Assembly: GCF_023017105.1 (NCBI RefSeq)
Contig: NZ_JALKEV010000008.1
Coordinates: 1-64,000 of the forward strand
Direction: 5' to 3'
DNA length: 64,000 nt
From: Halalkalibacter sp. APA_J-10(15)
Lineage (GTDB): Bacteria > Bacillota > Bacilli > Bacillales > Bacillaceae_D
This document shows, in pieces, positions 1 to 7,622 of this stretch (the first letter of the stretch is position 1; each line of letters opens with the position of its first letter). The notes beneath the pieces were generated by a model. That model searched no databases and was not told the DNA's origin. It was given only the letters and a program-made list of their open reading frames with translations. The position numbers and the translations under genes were made by a program.

Positions 1-100
1 CCACCGGCGCAGCCGGTTAGTTCAACGCCCGCCTGCGGAAAGCGTGCCCCCCATCCCGGTAGCGTAGTCGAAGAGCCGAATCCTGACTACTAAACAAACC
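1..100. repeat. GC-rich intergenic sequence, possible Bacillaceae repeat remnant
   Basis: The first hundred bases are clearly more GC-rich than what follows and have no coding potential I can support. The segment around 31-46 (CGCCTGCGGAAAGCG) resembles GC-rich intergenic repeats that I recall from alkaliphilic bacilli. That resemblance is from memory and is weak. It may equally be the 3' flank of a gene outside the window. Confidence 0.2.
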
Positions 101-155
101 AGCCTGTCGACTTTGTCGACAGGCTGAGACACCATTTCACTGAGAAATGGTGTCT
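101..155. terminator. Two tandem hairpins at the 3' end of the YneK-like gene
   Basis: Two perfect hairpins lie back to back: an 11-bp stem with a TTT loop at 101-125, and a 12-bp stem at 127-155 with loop ACTGA. Read on the minus strand, the 101-125 hairpin is followed by a T-rich stretch (GGTTTGTTTAG), so it could terminate the leftward gene ending at 172. The 127-155 hairpin is followed by a weak T-rich stretch on the plus strand. A bidirectional terminator pair is the simplest reading. Confidence 0.6.
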
Positions 156-171
156 TTCATTGTTTCTGTGA

Positions 172-615
172 TCATGAGCTTTCTAATAATTCTTTGTACG
201 GTGTCATATCAATCTTTCTTTCCTTTAATTTCTTGATAAGAAACTTATGGTCTCGTTTTGGTGTGGCGATAATGTAACCTTTAATAATATAATCTTCGGT
301 TAAGACGTCAATTTGATCTTTTAGTGCTAATTCACCAATTTTTCCTGCAATCTTTCCTTTTGCAACATCGCGGAATAATTCAGGTACAGGCTCTACTAAA
401 TCATTTAGTAATTCCTTCTGTTCGTCATTCCATAAATGGAGTGTTTGTTCGATATAATAGTCTTGCCAGTCTAATATTGACTTTCCATCTTCTTTCGGCA
501 AACGTTTCAGGAATTTCCGAAACATGAAGTATCCGCCGATAAACATAATGGTTATTAAAAAGACAGTCCAACCAACAATAAACCACATGAATCCTTCATT
601 AGGCATCTTATTCAC
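172..615 (-). CDS. yneK: YneK-like membrane-anchored protein (DUF2621 family)
   Basis: A 147-residue protein of unknown function. One membrane segment is visible at about residues 10-32, followed by a basic stretch (MFRKFLKRLPKEDG) and a soluble region with the motifs LDWQDYYIE, PVPELFRDVA and GYIIATPKRDH. Overall length and these motifs match what I remember of Bacillus YneK (DUF2621); this is recognition from memory, not a search. The N-terminal segment and the positive residues after it suggest a cytoplasmic domain tethered to the membrane. The gene stands alone, divergent from the gene at 723, and ends in a strong hairpin pair. Confidence 0.7.
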   Translation of the reverse strand: MNKMPNEGFMWFIVGWTVFLITIMFIGGYFMFRKFLKRLPKEDGKSILDWQDYYIEQTLHLWNDEQKELLNDLVEPVPELFRDVAKGKIAGKIGELALKDQIDVLTEDYIIKGYIIATPKRDHKFLIKKLKERKIDMTPYKELLESS

Positions 616-722
616 CTCAACTTATCTTCCATCCTATCCTATCATAGGATTGATATTCTTTGCGACTGAATCCTGTTCGATTTCGTGAATATTTGATATG
701 ATGAGTATCTGGGGTGAGAGTA

Positions 723-1151
723 ATGCTAGAGATCATTTTTTATGGAATTCATTTAGTTTTTTCCTTATTTTTCTTTTTATTAATCCCGTTCGTTTGGCTT
801 ATTAAAGGGAGCTTATTAGAAAGAAATGTAGTAGCTTTACAAAGGCTATTGCGTTTTTATAAGCCGATCTTATTTATTGCACATATCGGAGTCATTGTTT
901 CGTTGTTGACGGGAGTTTATTTAGCTACTAGTTGGCTTAATTTTTGGTTCTTGGCTGTTTTAGTTGTATGGCTCGTATTAAGTGCTTATTTAGGGATCAC
1001 AGCGAAATATGTTAGGCTTGTTCTAGAACAAATCGAACAGCATTCAGCCTTGAAATCTTATGATGACGTTAGTAAGTTAAGACGAGCTAGCCTTATATTG
1101 ATGATTATTACGGTCCTTATGTTTGCTTTGAAGCTATTGCGCTACGTTTAA
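723..1151 (+). CDS. Small integral membrane protein, about four helices
   Basis: I do not recognise the family. The protein of 142 residues is hydrophobic, with likely membrane segments near residues 3-28, 45-65, 70-92 and 122-139, and a short charged loop (about 97-118) before the last helix. The ATG at 723 is preferred over the in-frame GTG at 714 because a GGGGTGAG sequence at 711-718 is well spaced for 723. It lies just upstream of ald but is separated by about 70 bases, so co-transcription is possible but unproven. Confidence 0.55.
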   Translation: MLEIIFYGIHLVFSLFFFLLIPFVWLIKGSLLERNVVALQRLLRFYKPILFIAHIGVIVSLLTGVYLATSWLNFWFLAVLVVWLVLSAYLGITAKYVRLVLEQIEQHSALKSYDDVSKLRRASLILMIITVLMFALKLLRYV

Positions 1152-1224
1152 TTCTCGATTTTGTACAATAATTATGTCATGATCGTTCATACTATATAAG
1201 AAAAAATGTATAGGAGGGTGACAA

Positions 1225-2349
1225 ATGATTATTGGAGTTCCTCGAGAGGTGAAAAACAATGAGAATCGTGTTGCGATGACACCAGCCAGTGTCTCTACCT
1301 TAATTCAATTAGGTCATCGTGTTTTGGTCGAACAAGGAGCAGGTGAGGGAAGTGGCTTTTTTGATCAGTATTATGAAGATGTTGGAGCAGAATTAATGAA
1401 TGAAGCAGAGACAGTTTGGAGACGAGCTGAGATGATTGTCAAGGTTAAAGAACCTCTCCCTTCTGAATATCAATATTTTCGTCAAGGTCTTATTTTATTT
1501 ACATATTTACATTTGGCAGCCGTTCGTGAATTGGCAGAAGCACTTATGAAAAGTGGCGTCATTGCGATTGCATATGAAACGGTTCAAATTGGAAATACAC
1601 TTCCTTTATTAACACCGATGAGTGAAGTAGCTGGCCGTATGGCAACACAAGTAGGTGCACAGTTTCTAGAGAAGCCTAAAGGCGGAACAGGCATATTACT
1701 CTCTGGCGTCCCTGGTGTAAGTAGAGGGACTGTAACGATTATCGGAGGCGGAATTGTAGGGACAAATGCAGCGAAAATAGCTATAGGCTTAGGTGCAAAT
1801 GTGACGATTATTGACTTAAATCCGAATCGGTTAAGAGAGCTAGATGATTTATTTGGTTACAAAGTCCAAACAATGATGTCTAATCCATTAAATATAGCAG
1901 AGTATGTTGCTAAGTCTGATTTAGTTATTGGGGCAGTCTTAATACCAGGAGCTAAAGCACCGAAACTCGTCAGTGAAGAGATGATTAAAGCGATGAGAGA
2001 TGGTTCTGTTATTGTCGATGTTGCCATTGATCAAGGTGGAATATTTGAAACCATTGATAAGGTTACAACTCATGATCAACCAACTTATACGAAACATGGA
2101 GTTGTTCATTATGCAGTTGCCAATATGCCTGGTGCTGTTCCACGAACATCAACAATTGCCTTGACGAATGTAACACTTCCTTACATTTTACAAATTGCAA
2201 AACTAGGAATAAGAGATGCTGTGCTTCGAAACGGTGCACTATTATTAGGTTTAAACGTAGCTGGTGGTAGCATAACCTATAAGGCTGTAGCGGATGATTT
2301 GCAGCTTGCCTATAAGGCTGCTGAAGAAACATTGGATTCACTTTCTTAA
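1225..2349 (+). CDS. ald: Alanine dehydrogenase
   Basis: NAD-dependent alanine dehydrogenase (L-alanine + NAD + water to pyruvate + ammonia + NADH), a cytoplasmic hexamer in the family, used in alanine catabolism and important in Bacillus sporulation and spore germination. The 374 residues match the usual length. Visible signatures are the N-terminal [20 protein letters not shown], the substrate lysine in VKVKEP, the histidine in TYLHLA, and the nucleotide-binding [11 protein letters not shown] strong Shine-Dalgarno (AGGAGGG at about 1212) precedes the ATG. A small ORF follows after 16 bases. Confidence 0.95.
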   Translation: MIIGVPREVKNNENRVAMTPASVSTLIQLGHRVLVEQGAGEGSGFFDQYYEDVGAELMNEAETVWRRAEMIVKVKEPLPSEYQYFRQGLILFTYLHLAAVRELAEALMKSGVIAIAYETVQIGNTLPLLTPMSEVAGRMATQVGAQFLEKPKGGTGILLSGVPGVSRGTVTIIGGGIVGTNAAKIAIGLGANVTIIDLNPNRLRELDDLFGYKVQTMMSNPLNIAEYVAKSDLVIGAVLIPGAKAPKLVSEEMIKAMRDGSVIVDVAIDQGGIFETIDKVTTHDQPTYTKHGVVHYAVANMPGAVPRTSTIALTNVTLPYILQIAKLGIRDAVLRNGALLLGLNVAGGSITYKAVADDLQLAYKAAEETLDSLS

Positions 2350-2365
2350 TGAAATGGGGATGAAC

Positions 2366-2560
2366 ATGGAAGAAAATGAGGCGAAAGTGATTTTGGAGCA
2401 ATTACGTAGTAAAGAATTGACACAATATCGGGTTAAGCGAGCGGATTTTTTACAATTTCGTGAAGTATTAGTTAAGCAGGAAGATGCGATTAACTTTCGA
2501 GGGAATGCTCAGCATGGTGGAGAAACGATTTACACATATGAACCAAATTGGACTAAATAA
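2366..2560 (+). CDS. Small protein of unknown function downstream of ald
   Basis: A 64-residue, charged, soluble protein without recognisable domains. It starts MEENEAKVILEQLRSKE and ends GETIYTYEPNWTK. Three in-frame ATGs (2354, 2360, 2366) are available; 2366 is chosen because GGGG at 2356-2359 gives ideal spacing. The 16-base gap from ald suggests co-transcription. It ends just before a hairpin shared with the convergent YjcZ-like gene. Confidence 0.5.
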   Translation: MEENEAKVILEQLRSKELTQYRVKRADFLQFREVLVKQEDAINFRGNAQHGGETIYTYEPNWTK

Positions 2561-2568
2561 ACGTTAAA

Positions 2569-2595
2569 AGGGATGAACTTATAACGCTCATCCCT
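2569..2595. terminator. Hairpin between convergent genes
   Basis: AGGGATGA (2569-2576) pairs with TCATCCCT (2588-2595) around an 11-base loop. It lies nine bases after the stop codon of the small ORF and just beyond the stop of the leftward YjcZ-like gene, as expected for a bidirectional terminator. The T tract is weak on both strands. Confidence 0.5.
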
Positions 2596-2613
2596 AACTT
2601 ATTATTGAAGACC

Positions 2614-2697
2614 TTAGCAAATATAAGCTGCTCCAACAATAACAAGTAAAATGAACAATACGACTAGTAGCGCAAACCCACCGCCATAATGACTCAT
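2614..2697 (-). CDS. YjcZ-family sporulation peptide
   Basis: A 27-residue peptide. The translation begins MSHYGGGFALLVVLFILLVI and ends with VGAAYIC. It has a short GGG-containing head followed by one hydrophobic helix, the hallmark of the YjcZ family of very small spore-associated membrane proteins in Bacillus. A perfect AGGAGG (complement of 2706-2711) sits 8 bases before the ATG, which strongly supports translation. The family's role is poorly known; association with sporulation is from family knowledge. Confidence 0.85.
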   Translation of the reverse strand: MSHYGGGFALLVVLFILLVIVGAAYIC

Positions 2698-2914
2698 GTT
2701 ATTAGCCTCCTTTAACCTGATTTCAGTATCAATATATGTACTTAAGGTAAAGGGTGATTGGGTGTTCGTGGAGGAAATGGAGAAGAAATCATTTGCATTA
2801 AATGAAATGTAATCATTAGTTATTGTAAAAAAGATAAGTGAAAAAAATAACGAGACTTCTTTCTAGGTTCATATTAAAATAAGTAGTAGAATGATATTAA
2901 GGAGGTTTATTATA

Positions 2915-3994
2915 ATGACAACTAAATTAACATTAGGCGTAATTGGAGCAGGGAATATTGGCAATGTTCACTTACGCGTATTCGATCGACTTAAACAAGA
3001 GGTTGAATTGAAAGCGATTACTGATGTCTTTCTCCCAATGGCTCAATCAAGGGCTGAGGAGTATGGGATTGAGAGTGTTTATGAAACAGCAGAGGAATTA
3101 ATTGCCGATGAGGACTTAGACGCAATCATTGTAGCCGTTCCAAATAAATATCATGCTTCTCTTGCAATCCAAGCATTAAAAGCAGGTAAGCATGTCATGT
3201 TAGAGAAGCCAATGGCGATTAATGAACGTGATGCAAAAGAAATCCTACTTACTCAACGACAAACAGGTAAAGTAGTCATGATTCCTCACCAAATGAGATG
3301 GGAATCGATTGCTCTACAAGTGAAGGATCAAATTAATCGTGGTGAACTGGGATCGATCTACCATGCGAAAGCAGGCTGGTTTAGACGTAAAGGAATACCA
3401 GGGTGGGGAACGTGGTTCACACAGAAGAATGAATCTGGTGGAGGTCCACTTATTGACATCGGTGTGCACTTATTAGATCTGTCTTTGTATTTGATGGGCA
3501 ATCCTAAACCAATTTCGGTATTCGGTTCGACCTATGCTGAGTTCGGTCCAAGAAAGAAAGGAATTGGTACATGGGGGAAGCCAAATTGGGATGGAACGTA
3601 TGATGTAGAGGATTTAGCATCTGCCTTTATTAAAATGGAGGATGGTAGTACTCTTACATTAGATGTAAGTTGGGCTGTTCATATGGATACAGATAGTCAA
3701 CCATTTGTTCATGTATTAGGAAGTGAAGGTGGAGCGTCGATTCGTGGGAATAAGGGTAAGTTTCTAACTGAAAGGTTTGATGAGACAATTGACGTCGATT
3801 TAGAAGCAGCGGAAGAAGAAGAAGGGGAGCGACTTCGTTTAAGCCAACATTTTCTTGAATGTATTCGTGAAGGAAAAGAACCGATTTCTAATGCATTAAC
3901 AGGCTATACGAATAATTTAATTTTAAGTGCAATTTATGAGTCTTCTCAAACCGGACGTGAAGTGCAATTAAATTGGGATATTGAAGGTGAATAA
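2915..3994 (+). CDS. Gfo/Idh/MocA-family NAD(P)-dependent oxidoreductase
   Basis: A 359-residue predicted sugar or inositol-type dehydrogenase. The Rossmann motif GVIGAGNIGNVHLR lies near residues 7-20, the family signature EKPMAINERDA near 95, and the catalytic-region motif DIGVHLLDLSLYLMG further on. The start at 2915 is chosen because AAGGAGG at about 2899 is optimally spaced; upstream in-frame codons lack a site. The stop overlaps the ribosome binding region of the next gene, a TIM-barrel isomerase/epimerase, so the two are translationally coupled and probably act on one sugar or cyclitol. The substrate cannot be told from sequence. Confidence 0.88.
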   Translation: MTTKLTLGVIGAGNIGNVHLRVFDRLKQEVELKAITDVFLPMAQSRAEEYGIESVYETAEELIADEDLDAIIVAVPNKYHASLAIQALKAGKHVMLEKPMAINERDAKEILLTQRQTGKVVMIPHQMRWESIALQVKDQINRGELGSIYHAKAGWFRRKGIPGWGTWFTQKNESGGGPLIDIGVHLLDLSLYLMGNPKPISVFGSTYAEFGPRKKGIGTWGKPNWDGTYDVEDLASAFIKMEDGSTLTLDVSWAVHMDTDSQPFVHVLGSEGGASIRGNKGKFLTERFDETIDVDLEAAEEEEGERLRLSQHFLECIREGKEPISNALTGYTNNLILSAIYESSQTGREVQLNWDIEGE

Positions 3995-3995
3995 T

Positions 3996-4841
3996 ATGTT
4001 AAAAGGAGTCACCAATGCTGGTTTAGGCGATGTTGGAACAATTGAAGAATTTATTATAAACGCGTCTAAGTATGGATTTGAATCAGTTGATACGAGTGGA
4101 AATGAGCTCGTTTGCTGGGTTGAACAAATTGGGTTAGAAGAAGCACGAGCGTTTTTAAGAAAGTATAACATTCAAATCGGAGCAATTGGATTATCAGTAG
4201 AGTGGAGACGTGAGGAAGAGGAGTTTAAAACAGGTTTAGAGCCATTTATTCGAGAAGCTGAAGTTGCGTCGGCCTTAGGTTGCCGCTCATGTGTAACGTA
4301 TATATTACCGTCTACTGATTATCCACCAGCAGCATTTATGGCTAGAGCGGTTCGACGTTTTCGTACGTGTGCAGTTATCTTAAATGAGTACGATATGAAA
4401 CTTGGATTAGAATTTGTTGGCCCTCACCATCTTCGTACTGCGTGGAAATATCCATTTATTTGGACGATGTCTGAAACAATCGATTTAATTGAAGCGATAG
4501 GTAAGGCGAATGTTGGCTTGTTAATTGATGCTTATCATTGTTACACAACTGGGATTGATTTTGCCGAATTAAATCAGCTCGATGTGGAGAAAATTGTCCA
4601 TGTTCATATAAATGACGCAAAAAGTATTCCTGTATCAGAAGTGTTAGATAATGATCGTTTATACCCTGGGGAAGGGGTTATCAATCTTGTTGAATTTTTA
4701 AAACAACTACAGTCTATCGGTTACCAAGGTTCTATAACGCAAGAAGTTCTCACTCAAATCCCTGAAGATCAAGAACCAGAACAGCTTTGGGATAAGACAT
4801 CCAACGCATATGATGCGTTATTTAAACAATTAGAACGCTAA
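3996..4841 (+). CDS. Sugar phosphate isomerase/epimerase-like TIM-barrel protein
   Basis: A 281-residue protein of the xylose-isomerase-like AP endonuclease 2 superfamily, which includes inosose dehydratases and sugar epimerases. Visible metal-ligand-type motifs are LEFVGPHH, LLIDAYHCY, VHVHINDAK, and the closing SITQEVL. ATG 3996 follows GAAGGTGA inside the end of the oxidoreductase gene, one base after its stop codon. This pairing is typical of cyclitol or rare-sugar catabolism; the specific substrate is unknown. Confidence 0.82.
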   Translation: MLKGVTNAGLGDVGTIEEFIINASKYGFESVDTSGNELVCWVEQIGLEEARAFLRKYNIQIGAIGLSVEWRREEEEFKTGLEPFIREAEVASALGCRSCVTYILPSTDYPPAAFMARAVRRFRTCAVILNEYDMKLGLEFVGPHHLRTAWKYPFIWTMSETIDLIEAIGKANVGLLIDAYHCYTTGIDFAELNQLDVEKIVHVHINDAKSIPVSEVLDNDRLYPGEGVINLVEFLKQLQSIGYQGSITQEVLTQIPEDQEPEQLWDKTSNAYDALFKQLER

Positions 4842-4921
4842 AAATGGAAGTCACTGATGAAGGTGAAAATCAGAGGTCACAATATAAGTAAAAAATAAAC
4901 TTTTTCTGTGACCTTCGTAGG

Positions 4922-4963
4922 AAAGAGGAGGCTTATGATTCAAATATAGTCTCCTCTTTTTTT
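4922..4963 (+). terminator. Intrinsic terminator of the oxidoreductase operon
   Basis: AAAGAGGAG (4922-4930) pairs with CTCCTCTTT (4951-4959) and the stem runs into a tract of eight T residues, a textbook Rho-independent terminator about 80 bases after the epimerase-like gene. Confidence 0.85.
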
Positions 4964-5025
4964 AGTGGGGGAATTTGAGTTATAATAAACAACGTATTGA
5001 GTTACTTAGTATAGGGGTCCTTTGA

Positions 5026-5931
5026 ATGAGTTTTTTATTAATTGTATTACCGGCTTTTTTAATATTTGCTGTTGGATTTCTTGGACAAAAGATGATTGGA
5101 TTTGATCCGAAACCGATATCTGTACTAGCGATTTATTTAATGTCACCGTTTTTAGCTTTTCGTACCTTTTATATGAATCCTGTAACGATCAACTATTTTT
5201 ATATTTTCGCCTTTTGCTTACTTCTTTGTCTTGGATTAATTGTTGTTTCCTTTGTTGCAGGGAAGATCATGAAATCGAGCGAATCTCAAGTATCAGCTAT
5301 GGTTCTTACTGGAGTATTTATGAATAGTGGGAATTATGGAGTCCCTATTATATTGTTTGCATATGGAACGGTTGGATTTGACTATGCGGTTATCATGATG
5401 GTCATTCAATCTTTTCTAATGAGTACAATCGGATTATATTATGCAGCTAGAGGGAGCCGCGAAGGAAATACGATGAAGCAAGCTTTTATTAAAGTCATAC
5501 GTATGCCATTAATTTATGGTGCATTACTCGGTTTAGCATGCCAATTGATGCAATTAAATATCCCAATTCAACTGTATCAATCCATTGATATGATTGCAGA
5601 TGCAACGATACCTACGATCATGATTGTACTTGGCATGCAGTTGGCACTAATCAAACGTAAGCAAGTAGCTATGAAGGAATTGAGCTTCATCATTGTGATG
5701 AGAACGATTATTTCTCCTGTCGTTGCTTATGGAATTATTTTATTATTGCCAATTGATCAACCATTAGCAAGTATACTTATTGTATTAGCAGCGATGCCTT
5801 CAGCAGCAAATACGACCATGTTTGCCTTACAATTTGACACGGAGCCAGACCTTGTTTCATTTAGTACATTGGTAACAACGGTATTAAGTATCGTCACCGT
5901 TCCGATTATGCTAATGATCGTAAGTATGTAG
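5026..5931 (+). CDS. AEC-family (auxin efflux carrier type) permease
   Basis: A 301-residue integral membrane protein with about ten hydrophobic segments in two halves, as in the AEC transporter family. A family-like motif is NSGNYGVPI near residues 102-110, and PSAANTTMFALQF sits in the last third. Bacterial members are thought to export or exchange organic acids or related metabolites; substrate unknown. It has its own upstream terminator and is followed after 24 bases by the SGNH hydrolase gene, so the two may share a transcript. Confidence 0.82.
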   Translation: MSFLLIVLPAFLIFAVGFLGQKMIGFDPKPISVLAIYLMSPFLAFRTFYMNPVTINYFYIFAFCLLLCLGLIVVSFVAGKIMKSSESQVSAMVLTGVFMNSGNYGVPIILFAYGTVGFDYAVIMMVIQSFLMSTIGLYYAARGSREGNTMKQAFIKVIRMPLIYGALLGLACQLMQLNIPIQLYQSIDMIADATIPTIMIVLGMQLALIKRKQVAMKELSFIIVMRTIISPVVAYGIILLLPIDQPLASILIVLAAMPSAANTTMFALQFDTEPDLVSFSTLVTTVLSIVTVPIMLMIVSM

Positions 5932-5955
5932 CGTTATAGATTGAGGAGGAGGAGT

Positions 5956-6579
5956 ATGCAATTTAACAATAAAGACCGTATATTATTTATTGGTGACAGT
6001 ATCACAGATTCAGGCCGAAAAGAAGATAATGAAATGATTGGGTGGGGATATGTAAGGTTAATAAGAGATTATTTACATATTACGAATCCTAATAAATCCC
6101 TTCACGTATTGAATAAAGGTGTAAGTGGGAATCGAATATCGGATTTAGAGGCTCGATGGAAAGTAGATGTGATTGATCTCAATCCTGATTATCTTTCTGT
6201 ATCAATAGGAGTTAATGATGTGTGGCGACAGCTTGATCATCCTGAAATGGAGCAAGTATTTCCTGATCAATATAAAGAAATTTATATCAGAATTCTAGAG
6301 GAAGTAAAAGAAAACACCAATGCGACGATCATCTTAATGGAGCCAACCATAATTGAAGAAGACTTACTAGCGAAAGGCAATCAACTGTTAAAAGCCTATG
6401 TTCAAGTTGTCCATGAAGTTGCTGAGGAGTTTGAAGCAATCGTCGTCCCTACTCACCAAGCGTTTGTTACTTATTTAGAAGCACAAAATGAACAGCCATT
6501 AACAACTGATGGTGTACATATGAATTCATTAGGCGACATGCTAATGATGAAAGAGTGGATTGAGGCAGTCTTAGGGTAA
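5956..6579 (+). CDS. SGNH/GDSL-family hydrolase
   Basis: A 207-residue lipase/esterase-like protein with the SGNH blocks: FIGDSITDSGR (catalytic Ser in GDS) near the N-terminus, the Gly of NKGVSGNRISDL, SIGVNDVW (Asn) and the terminal DGVHMNSLG (Asp and His). There is no signal peptide, so it should act in the cytoplasm. ATG 5956 directly follows a long GAGGAGGAGG ribosome binding site. With the nearby uronide locus, a deacetylase acting on imported oligosaccharides is a reasonable inference, but the substrate is not shown by sequence. Confidence 0.85.
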   Translation: MQFNNKDRILFIGDSITDSGRKEDNEMIGWGYVRLIRDYLHITNPNKSLHVLNKGVSGNRISDLEARWKVDVIDLNPDYLSVSIGVNDVWRQLDHPEMEQVFPDQYKEIYIRILEEVKENTNATIILMEPTIIEEDLLAKGNQLLKAYVQVVHEVAEEFEAIVVPTHQAFVTYLEAQNEQPLTTDGVHMNSLGDMLMMKEWIEAVLG

Positions 6580-6584
6580 AGAAG

Positions 6585-6623
6585 TTTGAGGCAAGGATAG
6601 GAGTAAGATATCCAAGCCTCAAA
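6585..6623. terminator. Strong hairpin between convergent SGNH hydrolase and crcB genes
   Basis: TTTGAGGC (6585-6592) pairs with GCCTCAAA (6616-6623), and inside it GGATA (6595-6599) pairs with TATCC (6609-6613), separated by symmetric AA internal loops. It overlaps the stop codon of the leftward crcB gene. No strong T tract follows, but position and symmetry suggest a bidirectional terminator. Confidence 0.6.
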
Positions 6624-6999
6624 GACGGAATATTGTAAACCCAATAAGGAAAAAGAGGATGGAGCCGAAAATACTCATTGAAACATAAAACCCAAATTCC
6701 TTCCATTTCTTTTGCTTAAATAATTGCATCGCTTCAACACTATATGTAGAAAAGGTTGTAAAAGCACCAAAGTAACCGATTCCGAAAAAAAGGTAATAAG
6801 GGTCCTCATAGGCACCGATTGGTACTTGTTTAAAATACAATGAAAAGAAGCATCCAAGACTAAAAGATCCGAGTACATTTACAAACAACATAGCAATCGG
6901 GACAGGGGGATTCGGAAAACGCTCCATCATGTATAAACCTACTAAATAACGTGAAATAGCTCCTAATGCGCCACCAATGGCTAATAAAATCAAGTTCAT
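6619..6999 (-). CDS. crcB: Fluoride channel CrcB/Fluc, second subunit
   Basis: A 126-residue four-helix Fluc-family protein that exports fluoride from the cytoplasm. Family motifs are GGALGAISRYLVG at the N-terminus, NVLGSFSLGCFF, and GYFGAFTTFSTYSVEA, which carries the FTTFST motif lining the pore. Its start overlaps the stop of the other crcB gene by four bases. In bacilli two Fluc paralogues encoded in tandem assemble as an antiparallel heterodimer; that is the likely arrangement here. Confidence 0.92.
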   Translation of the reverse strand: MNLILLAIGGALGAISRYLVGLYMMERFPNPPVPIAMLFVNVLGSFSLGCFFSLYFKQVPIGAYEDPYYLFFGIGYFGAFTTFSTYSVEAMQLFKQKKWKEFGFYVSMSIFGSILFFLIGFTIFRL

Positions 7000-7415
7000 C
7001 CGCCGTTCACCTCATGCTTTTTAAATCGAATCCATTTACCGGAAACTCTTCTTGCTAGTTCGAATCCGAGTAGGGCAAATAGGATACCTCCTACCATTGA
7101 ACCAAATATGTAAATGATCGCATCAAAAGCAGTAAAAGTAGTAGAAAGAAATGTTGCATCTGCTGCTAATGTTGACATCGTTGTAAAACCGCCACACAAG
7201 CCAACTCCTAACCCGAGCTTAACCCATTCCTTTGGGATAAAAAGTAAGAACCACGCCGTTAAAAAACCTAAAAGAAAGCTTCCGAATAGATTTTCAATAA
7301 GCGTTCCAAAAGGATAGCCTGTCTCCAATGTGAATAAGTTTAGCCCGTATCGACTTATTGTCCCAATTGCTGCCCCGATTCCGATTGCAACAACATTTTC
7401 CCATTGAACCTTCAA
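6996..7415 (-). CDS. crcB: Fluoride channel CrcB/Fluc, first subunit
   Basis: A 139-residue Fluc-family channel subunit with four helices. Motifs are GAAIGTISRYGLNL, NLFGSFLLGFL and GLCGGFTTMSTLAAD. Translation probably starts at TTG 7415, which is preceded by AGGTGG at suitable spacing; no ATG lies at the family N-terminus. The terminal basic tail (RRVSGKWIRFKKHE) follows helix four. It is translationally coupled to the second subunit. I looked for a fluoride riboswitch upstream and could not find the conserved pattern. Confidence 0.9.
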   Translation of the reverse strand: MKVQWENVVAIGIGAAIGTISRYGLNLFTLETGYPFGTLIENLFGSFLLGFLTAWFLLFIPKEWVKLGLGVGLCGGFTTMSTLAADATFLSTTFTAFDAIIYIFGSMVGGILFALLGFELARRVSGKWIRFKKHEVNGG

Positions 7416-7526
7416 TTTATACTTCCACCTTCCAATTAAGCCATCTCATATAGTTTAAATGAAATGGTACAATGAAGCCAACATTTCCTAACATATTATT
7501 AGCTTTTTAAAAAATGACAAAACTAG

Positions 7527-7560
7527 TTGACGTTAGAATGTTCAATCTTATAAGATTGAA
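7527..7560 (+). promoter_or_regulatory. Promoter with a 20-bp perfect palindrome over the -10 box
   Basis: TTGACG (7527-7532) is followed after 16 bases by TATAAG (7549-7554). The -10 box sits at the centre of a perfect palindrome, positions 7541-7560, with half-site TTCAATCTTA. A repressor dimer bound there would block RNA polymerase. It lies about 60 bases before the DUF2264 gene and could control the start of the oligosaccharide locus. Confidence 0.55.
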
Positions 7561-7622
7561 TAAATGAAATGGGTTTCATAGTTAATAAGTTTCTATATTA
7601 CATAAACGAAAGGAATGATTAA

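Noticed and set aside
7416-7510. Possible fluoride riboswitch upstream of the crcB pair
   Set aside because: Read on the minus strand, the conserved GGNGAUGG-type stem and pseudoknot segments of the crcB motif are not present.
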